DNA of 12,111 nucleotides, taken from Moraxellaceae bacterium AER2_44_116. Lineage in GTDB: Bacteria; Pseudomonadota; Gammaproteobacteria; Pseudomonadales; Moraxellaceae. Below are positions 1-6,458 of the stretch, one piece after another (the stretch's first letter is position 1; each line of letters starts with the position of its first letter). Under the pieces are notes generated by a model. That model did not search any database and had not been told where the DNA came from. It saw only the letters and a list, made by a program, of their open reading frames with translations. The stretch spans positions 1 through 12,111 of the forward strand of contig VIAD01000031.1 of NCBI GenBank assembly GCA_006546595.1, read 5' to 3'. The position numbers and the translations under genes were made by a program.

Positions 1-53
1 ACCGTTTAGGAAACTTCATGTAAACGCGTTTACACAGAATTATTTACAGGCTC
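1..53. repeat. Left copy of a 53-bp inverted repeat with an internal 16-bp palindrome
   Basis: Positions 1-53 match the reverse complement of 12058-12110 without a mismatch. The match ends at 54, where flanks differ (tgctact here, caaaatt on the other side). Inside lies the perfect palindrome TGTAAACGCGTTTACA (19-34). The repeat sits at the very edge of the window, so its full length is unknown. It could be a recombination site or terminal inverted repeat of an element, or a repeat at which an assembly broke. Confidence 0.9.
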
Positions 54-55
54 TG

Positions 56-136
56 CTACTGTGCTTTAATGCGTGCTTGTTTAGCAGCGGCCGCGATGGC
101 CGTTTTGCCTGCACATTCAAACAGTCCTAACCTCAA
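56..136 (-). CDS. Possible tiny 26-aa ORF after the terminase-like gene
   Basis: A TTG codon at 136-134 overlaps the TGA stop of the upstream gene as TTGA, the same coupling seen elsewhere in this window. A purine-rich AAGGGGG lies a few bases upstream. The peptide starts (L)RLGLFECAGKTAIAAA and ends RIKAQ, with the stop 3 bp before the inverted repeat. I do not recognise it. It may be a genuine tiny phage ORF, or a fragment of something longer that the repeat interrupted. The start codon is weak, so confidence is low. Confidence 0.25.
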   Translation of the reverse strand: MRLGLFECAGKTAIAAAAKQARIKAQ

Positions 137-1011
137 ATAGCCCCCTTCAGCCTATCCCTCAGTAGCGTCTTCTCATCAGGCTTACCCAATCTAATCCGCT
201 CATAGTGATTACCCATGCCCGTCTGACTTAATGCCTTTTTAGCCAAGTCTCCCCCACTGTTTGGTTCTTCATAGGTGTCTAGGCCATAAGATTTGCGCTC
301 ATTGTTTTGCTTATTCGTTTTAATCAGCGTGACGTTAAACATCGACTTAATCGTCGCATCTGCCAGCTTCAAATTATTCATTAAATTAGTATGTACAAAC
401 CCATCACCATCAATCACATCGTTCTCGTTGGCGTATCCCCCATTTGCAATAGCATCCATTGCCTTTTTAAACAGACCAACACACGTATTAACGACTGAGT
501 CTATCTGGTCAAAATCGCCTCGATGCTTTTGTAAAATACCCGCCCTAAAGTCAGCACATATTTCGTCAACCTCTTCATCCGTCAACTTGGCGTTCGACGC
601 GATTAAACCTGCTAAACCGTCAACTTGAGCGTCAACTTGGGATTGCTTTAAATCAGCCTTACGCTTCGCCTTATTGTTAATGATAGCAAGGCTTTGAGCA
701 TGGTTTTTCTTGTCTGATTCACCGTCAACTTGACGGTCATTCTCATCGTCAACACCGTCAACTTGAGCGTCAACTTGCGAACTTTCTTCATCGTCAACTT
801 GACGGCAAACTCCTTCAATATCGGCACGTTTTTGAATATCTTGGTTGCTCTTTTTTGACCAACGCTCTTCGACCGCTCTCTTGGCAACGGCGGCTTTACT
901 GGGGGCATCCGCGCCAATTGATTTAGCCGCATCGTTGTAACTGGCTTTAGGGTTATTTTCCCAATACCGCTTAATCGCCTTCCAAACTTCAGGGGAGTAT
1001 GACTTAGCCAT
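133..1011 (-). CDS. Putative phage terminase small subunit / HTH DNA-binding protein
   Basis: The 292-aa protein opens with a helix-rich segment (residues ~5-55, YSPEVWKAIKRYWENN ... SKAAVAKRAVEERW) that looks like the N-terminal HTH of phage small terminases. The middle (~60-132) is acidic and low-complexity and holds six QVD tripeptides (71, 79, 83, 94, 125, 129). The C-terminal half (~135-292) looks globular and has no motif I recognise. The ATG overlaps the stop of the HTH regulator gene by 8 bp, and it is the last large gene of the leftward operon. That is a common place for terS, just before late packaging genes. No terL is visible because the window ends. Small terminases bind the packaging site and recruit the large subunit. 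The alternative is another phage DNA-binding protein. The family call is inference. Confidence 0.5.
   Translation of the reverse strand: MAKSYSPEVWKAIKRYWENNPKASYNDAAKSIGADAPSKAAVAKRAVEERWSKKSNQDIQKRADIEGVCRQVDDEESSQVDAQVDGVDDENDRQVDGESDKKNHAQSLAIINNKAKRKADLKQSQVDAQVDGLAGLIASNAKLTDEEVDEICADFRAGILQKHRGDFDQIDSVVNTCVGLFKKAMDAIANGGYANENDVIDGDGFVHTNLMNNLKLADATIKSMFNVTLIKTNKQNNERKSYGLDTYEEPNSGGDLAKKALSQTGMGNHYERIRLGKPDEKTLLRDRLKGAI
581..801. repeat. Seven copies of CAAGTTGAC inside the terminase-like gene
   Basis: On the minus strand, CAAGTTGAC occurs at 581-589, 619-627, 631-639, 724-732, 757-765, 769-777 and 793-801. Degenerate GTTGAC copies lie near 565 and 748. Six copies encode Gln-Val-Asp with identical codons; the seventh (581) is read in another frame as part of Lys-Leu-Thr. 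Two copies extend into palindromes: ACCGTCAACTTGACGGT (721-737, 8-bp arms) and CGTCAACTTGACG (792-804). This suggests a DNA-level role, such as a protein-binding array. Confidence 0.8.
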
Positions 1012-1720
1012 TAATCACTCCAAATAACTGGCGTTGCACCAAGCTATCAAGTTGTTGATTGTGCAAATCAATCAACCCTTCCCTTTTTTGAATATCGTTC
1101 TTCACCTTTCTTGTCAACGGCATGAGAGTCAACATTAAATCTTGAACAGGTGCACCTGCACGCATATCTAAAAAGATAGGATTCAACTCACAGAACCGAT
1201 TAAATTTCAGGCACACCTCTTCGACGACATTCACCATTTCACGCACCGTAAAATCATTCACGGCTTTTGCGTAGTCATAGGTAGTATCTGCCAACACTTT
1301 TTTCACAATGTTGAATTTAGCCTCAAGCTGACGGTCAATTGCTGCACGGGTAGCAATACTAGAACTTCTGTCATCATCCTCTGACATACCTAGTAAAAAA
1401 TCAGCACTGACCCCATAGGCATTAGCCGCGATCACCAACATTTTATTGGTGGGTAGGCGATGAGCATTTTCTATTTGCGACAATACCTTTTTATTTCTAA
1501 TACGCATTTTTATGGCGGCTTCTTGAGGTTTTAGCCCATTTAAGTTACGTGCCTTTACAAAGCGTTCGGCCACCATTTTTTCAAACTCAGTCGGCTCTTT
1601 ACGTGGCTTTTTATTTTCCTCAACAATGGCCACGACAATTTCTTGAGCAAGCAGCTCCGCCTCTTCCGCGCACTGTGCGGCCTGATCTTCTATGTTTAAA
1701 TCTAATTGTCCTTGACTCAT
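1004..1720 (-). CDS. XRE-family HTH transcriptional regulator
   Basis: This 238-aa protein has a Cro/C1-type helix-turn-helix at residues ~46-112: FEKMVAERFVKARNLNGLKP, QEAAIKMRIRNKKVLSQIEN, then the terminal ANAYGVSADFLLGMSE typical of the XRE fold. The N-terminal ~45 residues are acidic and Lys/Glu-rich, and the C-terminal ~120 residues are helical with no recognised domain. The start is chosen for the AGAAGGGGCG ribosome site just upstream of the ATG. Its 3' end overlaps the next gene by 8 bp, so it belongs to the leftward operon. By position it may control late genes or packaging, but nothing in the sequence proves this. No protease domain is present, so it is not a second S24 repressor. 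Confidence 0.75.
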   Translation of the reverse strand: MSQGQLDLNIEDQAAQCAEEAELLAQEIVVAIVEENKKPRKEPTEFEKMVAERFVKARNLNGLKPQEAAIKMRIRNKKVLSQIENAHRLPTNKMLVIAANAYGVSADFLLGMSEDDDRSSSIATRAAIDRQLEAKFNIVKKVLADTTYDYAKAVNDFTVREMVNVVEEVCLKFNRFCELNPIFLDMRAGAPVQDLMLTLMPLTRKVKNDIQKREGLIDLHNQQLDSLVQRQLFGVING

Positions 1721-1736
1721 AAATCGCCCCTTCTCA

Positions 1737-1868
1737 TTATTTATTAGGACACACTTCTAATTTCAACTTCACAACACTGGTGCAATTTATTGGCATGGTT
1801 GAACACGATGTTGTCATGACTCCAATCACGAATATGCTGATAAAAACTTTCTTTTGGCGACTTAGCAC
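1737..1868 (-). CDS. Possible 43-aa small lipoprotein (GTG start)
   Basis: The GTG at 1868-1866 overlaps the stop of the DUF1064-like gene and is preceded by GGAG with 8-nt spacing, a good ribosome site. The peptide begins with a basic n-region (LSRQKK), then a hydrophobic stretch (VFISIFVIGVM) and TTSC at residues 19-22. That layout resembles a lipoprotein signal, although the lipobox is not canonical. It ends CPNK 16 nt before the next ATG. A second frame over the same bases (stop at 1744-1746) also looks protein-like (KESFYQHIRDWSHDNIVFNH) but has no start codon. One of the two is probably real; a frameshift in either is possible. Confidence 0.4.
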   Translation of the reverse strand: MLSRQKKVFISIFVIGVMTTSCSTMPINCTSVVKLKLEVCPNK

Positions 1869-2269
1869 TTGGTTATCTCCACCACATCTAGCTTTAATAA
1901 GAACTTCATTAGCTTACGTTTGAGGATGTATTCAGGCGTTTTATAGCCTTTGTAATCCTCAATCACCTGAATCCAGTCAGGGGCTTGCTCATAGACAAAA
2001 TCAGCTTCATAACTTGATCCTTGTACTTTTTTGCCACAAATGACCTGTGAGGGAATTAACTCAAACAGCACATGATGACGAAGGTTGCGTATCTGTCCTG
2101 TCCGTTCCCGTAGTTTCAATGTGCAGTAATGGCTGTACTCGCCCTCACTATCAAAAGTCACACCATTCACTTTGACTTTGGTATTACCGAACTTATTTGC
2201 CTTCTTGGGTTCACCAAACTCTTTACCAAACCCACGCCCAAATGAAGATGCGCTAAAACTAGACTTCAT
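1862..2269 (-). CDS. DUF1064-like phage protein, putative nuclease fold
   Basis: This 135-aa protein has the arrangement of DUF1064 phage proteins: KFGNTKVKVNGVTFDSEGEY (residues 27-45, D40 and E44), then YEADFVY (87-93, D90) and VIEDYKGYKT (103-111, E104, D105, K107). The order E...D...E-x-K is what PDDEXK-type nucleases show, so a role in phage recombination or Holliday-junction processing is plausible. No activity can be read directly from sequence. The ATG overlaps the upstream stop as ATGA, and a tiny GTG-started ORF overlaps its own stop. In lambdoid phages such genes lie between replication and late-regulator genes, as here. Confidence 0.7.
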   Translation of the reverse strand: MKSSFSASSFGRGFGKEFGEPKKANKFGNTKVKVNGVTFDSEGEYSHYCTLKLRERTGQIRNLRHHVLFELIPSQVICGKKVQGSSYEADFVYEQAPDWIQVIEDYKGYKTPEYILKRKLMKFLLKLDVVEITKC

Positions 2270-2487
2270 TTACTGGCCTTTCTTTTCGGCATTTGGGTGA
2301 CATTGGTAAAGCCGTTATTTGTTTCGATGGACTCTTGTTTCACTAGCGTCATACCGCTTTGATTCAGTGCATGTAGGCGTTTACCCTCTGGACAATACCG
2401 TTCGTTGCGAGGATGGCAGTAATCACAGGCTGTCCAGTGGTTGGTAAAATCTATGAACTCTTGGGTATTGGTGAATAGAGGGGTCAT
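2266..2487 (-). CDS. Small phage protein with Cys-rich CDYCHPxxxRYCPEGKRL motif
   Basis: The frame is open further upstream, but I place the start at ATG 2487. There it overlaps the stop of the preceding gene as ATGA, and GGGGGTGGT lies just before it. The product is 73 aa. Residues ~18-40 hold W-x-A-C-x-x-C-H-P-x-N-E-R-Y-C-P-E-G-K-R-L, a Cys-rich motif that could bind one metal ion and that I associate with small phage early-operon proteins of unknown function. The C-terminus is basic (MPKRKASK). The next gene is coupled by another ATGA overlap. No function can be assigned. Confidence 0.7.
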   Translation of the reverse strand: MTPLFTNTQEFIDFTNHWTACDYCHPRNERYCPEGKRLHALNQSGMTLVKQESIETNNGFTNVTQMPKRKASK

Positions 2488-2651
2488 ACCACCCCCAAAT
2501 CTGTTTTGACCTTTGTCACGGGTGTTGGCTGCATGGTTTTTGAAACACAATCACGGCACTTTGCTTGAAGTAAACCATTCGGTTTTTTAACCATTGTTTT
2601 TTGGTCAATCGGCCTGTACTTGTTGCAGGTCTTGCAAAGGAATGTAGACAT
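2484..2651 (-). CDS. 55-aa zinc-ribbon-like protein
   Basis: The ORF is bounded by overlaps on both sides: TAATG with the P-like gene stop at its start and ATGA with the following gene at its end. It encodes MSTFLCKTCNKYRPIDQK followed by a C-x2-C at residues 32-35 (KCRDCVSK). The two CxxC pairs (C6/C9 and C32/C35) can form one zinc ribbon. It belongs to the run of small Cys-rich genes in this operon. The exact fit between its neighbours makes it convincing despite its size. Function unknown. Confidence 0.75.
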   Translation of the reverse strand: MSTFLCKTCNKYRPIDQKTMVKKPNGLLQAKCRDCVSKTMQPTPVTKVKTDLGVV

Positions 2652-3304
2652 TACGCCGCACTCCTCAAGCCAAGAACAGCCCGCATTGCCGACAAATGAA
2701 TATTGGCAATCTCTGGACTCGCTTTTTTAGGCGTGGATTTATGCTCAATGGCCTTCGGAATTGTGGGTAATAACCTGCCTGCCATCACTGCATCACACGT
2801 TAATTTGTATGCTCGCTCAAAACACCTTGCGGCTTGATCGTCTGGGATGACCAACACATCATCAAAGCCAATTTGATTAGCCGCATGAAAGACGGCGGCA
2901 TGTAGCCATTGGTTATCTTTGACGGGAAAGCCACGATTGATGGCCTCGCAACAATATTTCGCATTACGGTAAGCATCGTCTGGATTTGGCAGACCAAAAT
3001 CAGCAAGTGTTAGCTTGCTCCATTCAAGAAACTTACTGGGTGATGGAAAAAACTCACCACCTGCCTTACGTGCTCGACGCAATCCTGCATTGATCTGTGC
3101 TTGAGTACGAATCCCCTCATCCAAAAACAGTTGAAGCCATTGTGTTTTTGCCGCATCTAAATGCTCTGTGGTCGGAAATGCCACACGCCATGCGGGGAAA
3201 ATGACTTGTAGCTCTAAGAAAAACTGATTGAATACGTCAACAAAGCTAAGAACAGGCTGTTCTGTTGTTTTCAGTGTTGCGTTTTTAGGCTGCAAATTGT
3301 TCAT
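2651..3304 (-). CDS. P: Lambda P-like replication protein (helicase loader)
   Basis: The 217-aa protein follows lambda P in order and motif. A hydrophobic helix with IFPAW (residues ~35-39) comes first. Next is QWLQLFLDEGIRTQAQINAG (56-74), aligning with lambda QWVLAFRENGITTMEQVNAG. Then comes LRRARKAGGEFFPSPSKFLEW, where PSPxxFxxW is the family signature, and then GLPNPDDAY. In lambda, P binds DnaB helicase and delivers it to the O-ori complex. Lambda P is about 233 aa, so the length is normal. The gene directly follows the O-like gene with a 20-bp overlap, the lambda O-P order. The 3' end overlaps the next gene as TAATG. I recognise the family from memory of lambda P; no alignment was run. 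Confidence 0.85.
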   Translation of the reverse strand: MNNLQPKNATLKTTEQPVLSFVDVFNQFFLELQVIFPAWRVAFPTTEHLDAAKTQWLQLFLDEGIRTQAQINAGLRRARKAGGEFFPSPSKFLEWSKLTLADFGLPNPDDAYRNAKYCCEAINRGFPVKDNQWLHAAVFHAANQIGFDDVLVIPDDQAARCFERAYKLTCDAVMAGRLLPTIPKAIEHKSTPKKASPEIANIHLSAMRAVLGLRSAA

Positions 3305-4361
3305 TTAATTGTGCCTCCATTTCAGGGGTCATCCATGCCCGACTGTTGTTGTCAGGAATTAATGACGACTTTCGCTCATGCGTGTCCTTTTTGATTTTTT
3401 GCTTGGCTTGGTTTTTGAGATAGCCGCCTATGTACTCTGTTGCCGACATGGGTTTACTGATCCGTGCTTCAGTGACGGCATCGGCAACACTTTCTTCGCC
3501 GTAAATTTTGACCATTTGCCCTAAGAATTTACGTGCGGTATCGGCTTTACTGCCATGCTCTACCAGTAATGGCACACCAACCGTCCATAGCACTTGGCGT
3601 GAGGTTGTTGTGAACGCATCAGGTGGTGGTGGGATTTGTTCGACCAGTGAAGCAATGCTCGATTGTTTTTGCGGCACACTGCCCGAAGATTTATCTTCGG
3701 AAGTTTTTAAAGAGTCTAAATCTAATTTTTTTTCTAAATCTGAATCTTCCCCCTTACCCCCATTTGTGACGGGTTCAGCGTCACATGTGACAGAACCTTG
3801 CGTCACATCCGCGTCACATGTGACGGATTGCGTGTCACATACTCCGTCACATGCCGTCACACTTGCGTCACATGTGACATTTTCAGGTGTCACATGTGCG
3901 TCACTACTTTTATTTTGTGACGCTTGACGTGCAAGTGCTTCAGCTTCATCACGCTCACGCTTTCTTTGCATACGTTCGGCACTGGTTGAACGGGTCTTAG
4001 GTTCTTTGGGTGTTGATGTGTCCTCATCTTGCTGTTCTTTGTCAGCATCGTAATCACTGTATAAGTCAGTGAGCATGTTGCAGTGATAACGGCCATCATC
4101 ACCCAAGGTAAATTGAGACAATACTAAGTCTTTCACCTTGAGCCATTGATTGAGAGATATTTGAACCCAACCCGCCAATGTTTTATCGTTAGCAGGTATG
4201 GAGAAAGACGGTGTTTGCTTGGTTGAGTAGCAAATCAAATCTAAAAATGCCGCTTTAGCAATAGCACTGGCATTGGCGCGAAACTCACTGAATAAGTAAG
4301 CCTCATGACCAAACTTGAGCCACGGGAAACTATGCACATGACGGGTCATTGAAGTAATCAT
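3285..4361 (-). CDS. O-like replication initiator with in-gene origin (DUF1376-like N-terminus)
   Basis: The 358-aa product has an N-terminal winged-helix-like part (residues ~10-105: FPWLKFGHEAYLFSEFRANA, AIAKAAFLDLICYST, then VQISLNQWLKVKDLVLSQFT and DGRYHCNMLTDLY). That resembles DUF1376/YdaU phage replication proteins. A charged linker (~106-150) follows, then a Cys/Val/Thr/Asp segment (~154-198) encoded by the iteron array. A C-terminal helical part (~240-345) contains EQIPPPPDAFTTTSRQVLWT and SATEYIGGYLKNQAKQ. It precedes the P-like gene, as lambda O precedes P. The start overlaps the DksA-like gene stop as ATGA. The role, binding the internal iterons and starting replication with P and host DnaB, is inferred from gene order and the iterons. 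Confidence 0.7.
   Translation of the reverse strand: MITSMTRHVHSFPWLKFGHEAYLFSEFRANASAIAKAAFLDLICYSTKQTPSFSIPANDKTLAGWVQISLNQWLKVKDLVLSQFTLGDDGRYHCNMLTDLYSDYDADKEQQDEDTSTPKEPKTRSTSAERMQRKRERDEAEALARQASQNKSSDAHVTPENVTCDASVTACDGVCDTQSVTCDADVTQGSVTCDAEPVTNGGKGEDSDLEKKLDLDSLKTSEDKSSGSVPQKQSSIASLVEQIPPPPDAFTTTSRQVLWTVGVPLLVEHGSKADTARKFLGQMVKIYGEESVADAVTEARISKPMSATEYIGGYLKNQAKQKIKKDTHERKSSLIPDNNSRAWMTPEMEAQLNEQFAA
3683..3905. other. Predicted replication origin: iterons, AT-rich tract and hairpin
   Basis: The core GTCACA(T) recurs at 3780, 3802, 3813, 3834, 3846, 3856, 3867 and 3889, with GTCAC at 3900. The steps are 22, 11, 21, 12, 10, 11, 22 and 11 bp, close to whole helical turns. Three copies are complete palindromes GTCACATGTGAC (3780-3791, 3813-3824, 3867-3878). 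The step is not a multiple of three, so the repeat is DNA-level, not a peptide repeat. Downstream in the gene's direction lies an AT-rich tract (~3701-3745) with TCTAAATCT twice (3715, 3733), then the inverted repeat CCGAAGA-TTTA-TCTTCGG (3683-3700). Iterons inside an O-like gene, AT-rich DNA, then a hairpin is the layout of lambda ori. Confidence 0.75.
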
Positions 4362-4585
4362 CGTCTAATCACTCCCTTGTTTTTAATGTCCACAATGCTT
4401 TGGCAATCGACGCAGCGCGTGATGCCTTTAGAAAATTGACGGCGTTTCTCTGGAATTTCTTCGCCACACTCTTCACAATATTCAAAGCTCTCAAACGTAG
4501 GCTTGTTTGCTTCACGTTGAGCGAGTATCTGGGCGATATGTTCTAGCTCAGTTTTGGTTGCTTTATCAGAAATACACGTTTCCAT
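4358..4585 (-). CDS. DksA/TraR-family C4 zinc-finger protein
   Basis: The 75-aa protein has the DksA/TraR signature C37-x2-C40-x17-C58-x2-C61 (YCEECGEEIPEKRR ... GITRCVDCQS) after a short helical N-terminus. Its length matches the TraR class, which lacks the DksA coiled-coil tip. Family members bind the RNA polymerase secondary channel and can mimic DksA/ppGpp effects on promoters, so a phage copy may tilt host transcription. That is known for TraR and inferred here. The ATG is coupled to the upstream stop as TAATG, and its stop overlaps the O-like gene as ATGA. Confidence 0.85.
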   Translation of the reverse strand: METCISDKATKTELEHIAQILAQREANKPTFESFEYCEECGEEIPEKRRQFSKGITRCVDCQSIVDIKNKGVIRR

Positions 4586-4791
4586 TACGCTGCCTCCTGC
4601 ATAGGGATGCGACGACGTGGACAGTCGGCACGTTCTTTGTTTAATTGGATTGGCTCGGCATCTATGTCACACACATAGCTGTCATAGCCGTGTAAATGCT
4701 CAAAGGCGTATTCACAGTCGCCACAGTTTTTAGACGCGGGTGGATTACTGACATCTAATAATTTTGATGCTCGTTTACGATGAATTCTCAT
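4585..4791 (-). CDS. Small Cys-rich phage protein
   Basis: This 68-aa ORF overlaps both neighbours (ATGA at its start, TAATG at its end), which supports it as a real operon gene. It starts with a basic segment (MRIHRKRASK) and has four cysteines: C23, C26 (KNCGDCEY), C41 and C57. Their spacing suits one zinc site. I do not recognise a named family. It is one of five or six consecutive small Cys-rich proteins, most likely host-takeover or regulatory proteins, but no function can be assigned. Confidence 0.7.
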   Translation of the reverse strand: MRIHRKRASKLLDVSNPPASKNCGDCEYAFEHLHGYDSYVCDIDAEPIQLNKERADCPRRRIPMQEAA

Positions 4792-5156
4792 GTGACACCG
4801 CCTTCATGCCAATCAACAAAAGCACTTTCATCACCAAAAATCGGCGAATCCATATCGAGTGTTGATACGTCATAAAGATGAAGGCGTTGTGCAATACGCA
4901 GCATGTTGTTTTCGTTCGTCATACCCATTTTTTCGAGCATGATGAGCGCACCCGCACAATGAATCTCAGTCATACGATTAACTGCTTGACCGTCTTCATC
5001 ATGCTCTACTGTTTTGTGACACGAAAATGTCTTGTTGCCATTGCAAATATCGTCGGCAATTTCTTGGGCGCGTTCTCCACCAAGCCATCCCTCTTGCTCT
5101 GGCTTGTCGGTACGGAATGGGCAATTAGCACATGGTTTACTCAGGGTGAATTTCAT
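4788..5156 (-). CDS. DUF6283-like zinc protein (CxxCPFR ... CHKT ... CAG)
   Basis: The 122-aa protein carries C9-x2-C12-P-F-R, then F-S-C46-H47-K-T and C67-A-G. I associate this combination with the DUF6283 family of short phage and bacterial proteins. The four Cys/His residues probably hold one metal ion. It begins with an ATGA overlap onto the preceding gene, whose C-terminal half has the same residue pattern. The C-terminal half here (~75-122) is helical with acidic clusters. Function unknown; presence in phage early operons is all that can be said. Confidence 0.75.
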   Translation of the reverse strand: MKFTLSKPCANCPFRTDKPEQEGWLGGERAQEIADDICNGNKTFSCHKTVEHDEDGQAVNRMTEIHCAGALIMLEKMGMTNENNMLRIAQRLHLYDVSTLDMDSPIFGDESAFVDWHEGGVT

Positions 5157-5710
5157 ACTTCACTCCCAATAGCCAAAATTGCTTTTTTGATTGCAGCTTC
5201 ATCATGCTTTTTATGCTGCACATGACCTGCACACAACTTCACTGGCTGGCCGTTATCATCTAGCTTTTCGTGACAATGAAAGTCTTCATAGCTATCAATG
5301 CAATAACTGGCATCGGTTGTTGTAATGAGTGATTGATTGGCAGGCGTGCCTTTGCGATAAGCACAACCTTTACATGTGCGCTTTTGACTAATGCCTTGGC
5401 TTAACTCATAACCATTTAACGCGCCTGTCAGCGTTGGCAAATTTGCGCCAGATAAGCGATCGGGATGAGTCACACCACACTCAACCAGTATTTGCTCAAC
5501 TGCTAAAAACGTGTTCTCAGATACGCTATTCGCCATGCCAATAAAGTTAGCAAATGCCAACAGTAAATTGTCTGGACTCATTTGTTCAGCCAAAAAAGAC
5601 ACGCGATGTTGTAATGGCAAATTGATTGCCACACTCAAGACATTGGCTTGGTTGCCTGAAAAGTCGTATTGGGTAGTAGGCTTAGGTGTCACTTTTTTAG
5701 TGATACACAT
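5153..5710 (-). CDS. Phage protein with a second copy of the CxxCxYR ... CH ... CAG zinc domain
   Basis: This 185-aa protein has an N-terminal half (~1-105) with no recognised motif and a C-terminal half with C113-x2-C116-A-Y-R, C137, F-H-C146-H147 and C160-A-G. That is the residue pattern of the 122-aa protein encoded directly downstream (C9-x2-C12-P-F-R ... CH ... CAG). The two genes look like a duplication in which this copy gained an N-terminal domain, or like two members of one family. It starts with a TAATG overlap on the antirepressor stop, so translation is likely coupled. Function unknown. Confidence 0.7.
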   Translation of the reverse strand: MCITKKVTPKPTTQYDFSGNQANVLSVAINLPLQHRVSFLAEQMSPDNLLLAFANFIGMANSVSENTFLAVEQILVECGVTHPDRLSGANLPTLTGALNGYELSQGISQKRTCKGCAYRKGTPANQSLITTTDASYCIDSYEDFHCHEKLDDNGQPVKLCAGHVQHKKHDEAAIKKAILAIGSEV

Positions 5711-6447
5711 TACGCCACCTCAGCAACAAAACGCTTTTGAAAGAAAGTCAGTCCTTTGCCTGTAATCAGTGTTTTGGTGTAGGTGTGGCTGTCACCATGC
5801 TTTTTATCGTTATATTGCGCCTCAATGACTTTGAAATAGCCGCGATCAAGGTAAGGTTGATACGGTTGATTGTCTTCCTTTAAAAAGTCTTTTTTACGCA
5901 ACCATGCAAAGAAACGATTGCGACCTGTTCCTAAAACCTTGGCCACTTGCTCGATGCTTTGGCAATTAACAGCTTCAGTAACTAGGTCGTGAAATTGAAC
6001 TTTAGGCGCGTTTGCTTGTACCTGTTCTTCTAGTACGGCTTTTTGTTCGGCTAGGTCAGCTGCAAAACGCAAGGCTTCATGCAGATTAGTGGGAATAATG
6101 AATTGAGAGACGGGCTGACTAACAACCGCATCAAAAGTACGAATAACTTTCAAGTGAAACGATGCACTAATCCACATAGCGTAAGCGTAAACCAGTTCTT
6201 TGCAGACGTAAGTTCCAGCAGCCAAGCCACCTCTCACGGACTCAACAGGGGCAAACGCCATTTCTGGCGTTAGCTCATTTACTAAGCTAATAAAGCTATC
6301 AGAACGAGTGAAACGGTTTGGGCTATGTTTTTCTTCACCGCCTGCCGCCCGATGCAAATCATTTAAGCAAAAACGCCCTTCCGCATCTTGTTTGATGTAA
6401 ACACTAGCAATCGAAATTGCTATTTGCTGTTTGTGTAAATTGGCCAT
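5710..6447 (-). CDS. ant: Phage antirepressor with KilA-N and KilAC (ANT) domains
   Basis: The 245-aa protein has a KilA-N DNA-binding domain at residues ~13-107 (CLNDLHRAAGG, KHSPNRFTRSDSF, GTYVCKELVYAYAMWISASF, KVIRTFDAV). A short coiled linker follows (AADLAEQKAVLEEQVQ, ~129-144). A C-terminal KilAC domain spans ~150-243 (QSIEQVAKVLGTGRNRFFAWLR, TYTKTLITGKGLTFFQKRF). Proteins of this architecture can inactivate the prophage repressor. The start is supported by GAGGTG five bases upstream. The leader can fold ATCAC (6466-6470) with GTGAT (6451-6455), partly hiding that ribosome site. A predicted antisense RNA lies over the leader, and an RHH gene sits just upstream, as in P22 immI. Confidence 0.9.
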   Translation of the reverse strand: MANLHKQQIAISIASVYIKQDAEGRFCLNDLHRAAGGEEKHSPNRFTRSDSFISLVNELTPEMAFAPVESVRGGLAAGTYVCKELVYAYAMWISASFHLKVIRTFDAVVSQPVSQFIIPTNLHEALRFAADLAEQKAVLEEQVQANAPKVQFHDLVTEAVNCQSIEQVAKVLGTGRNRFFAWLRKKDFLKEDNQPYQPYLDRGYFKVIEAQYNDKKHGDSHTYTKTLITGKGLTFFQKRFVAEVA

Positions 6448-6452
6448 ATAAT
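6424..6452 (+). promoter_or_regulatory. Predicted promoter for an antisense RNA over the antirepressor leader
   Basis: A consensus -10 TATAAT at 6447-6452 lies 17 bp after TTGCTG (6424-6429), which matches TTGACA only in its first three bases. The promoter points rightward, against the antirepressor gene, whose start codon overlaps the -10. The predicted start is A6459. The perfect -10 with correct spacing, followed within 70 bp by a strong terminator, argues against chance. Confidence 0.55.
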
Positions 6453-6458
6453 CACCTC

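Noticed and set aside
19..34. TGTAAACGCGTTTACA as a LacI-family operator
   Set aside because: The symmetry resembles such operators, but no regulator gene or promoter is next to either copy, and the whole 53 bp is repeated, not just the palindrome.
1..53. Prophage attL/attR core
   Set aside because: Integrase-mediated insertion leaves direct repeats at the two ends; these are inverted, and one copy disrupts the integrase itself.
581..801. Repeat array in the terminase-like gene as a CRISPR or minisatellite
   Set aside because: Nonamers with irregular spacing within an open coding frame; no spacer structure.
3780..3905. CRISPR array from regularly repeated GTCACATGTGAC
   Set aside because: Repeats are 7-12 bp with only a few bases between them, lie inside an O-like coding gene and are palindromic and helically phased; there are no spacers or cas genes. 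An iteron origin fits better.
3508..3927. Rightward ORF opposite the O-like gene
   Set aside because: A mirror of the iteron-bearing minus-strand gene; Ser/Cys-rich composition and no ribosome site.
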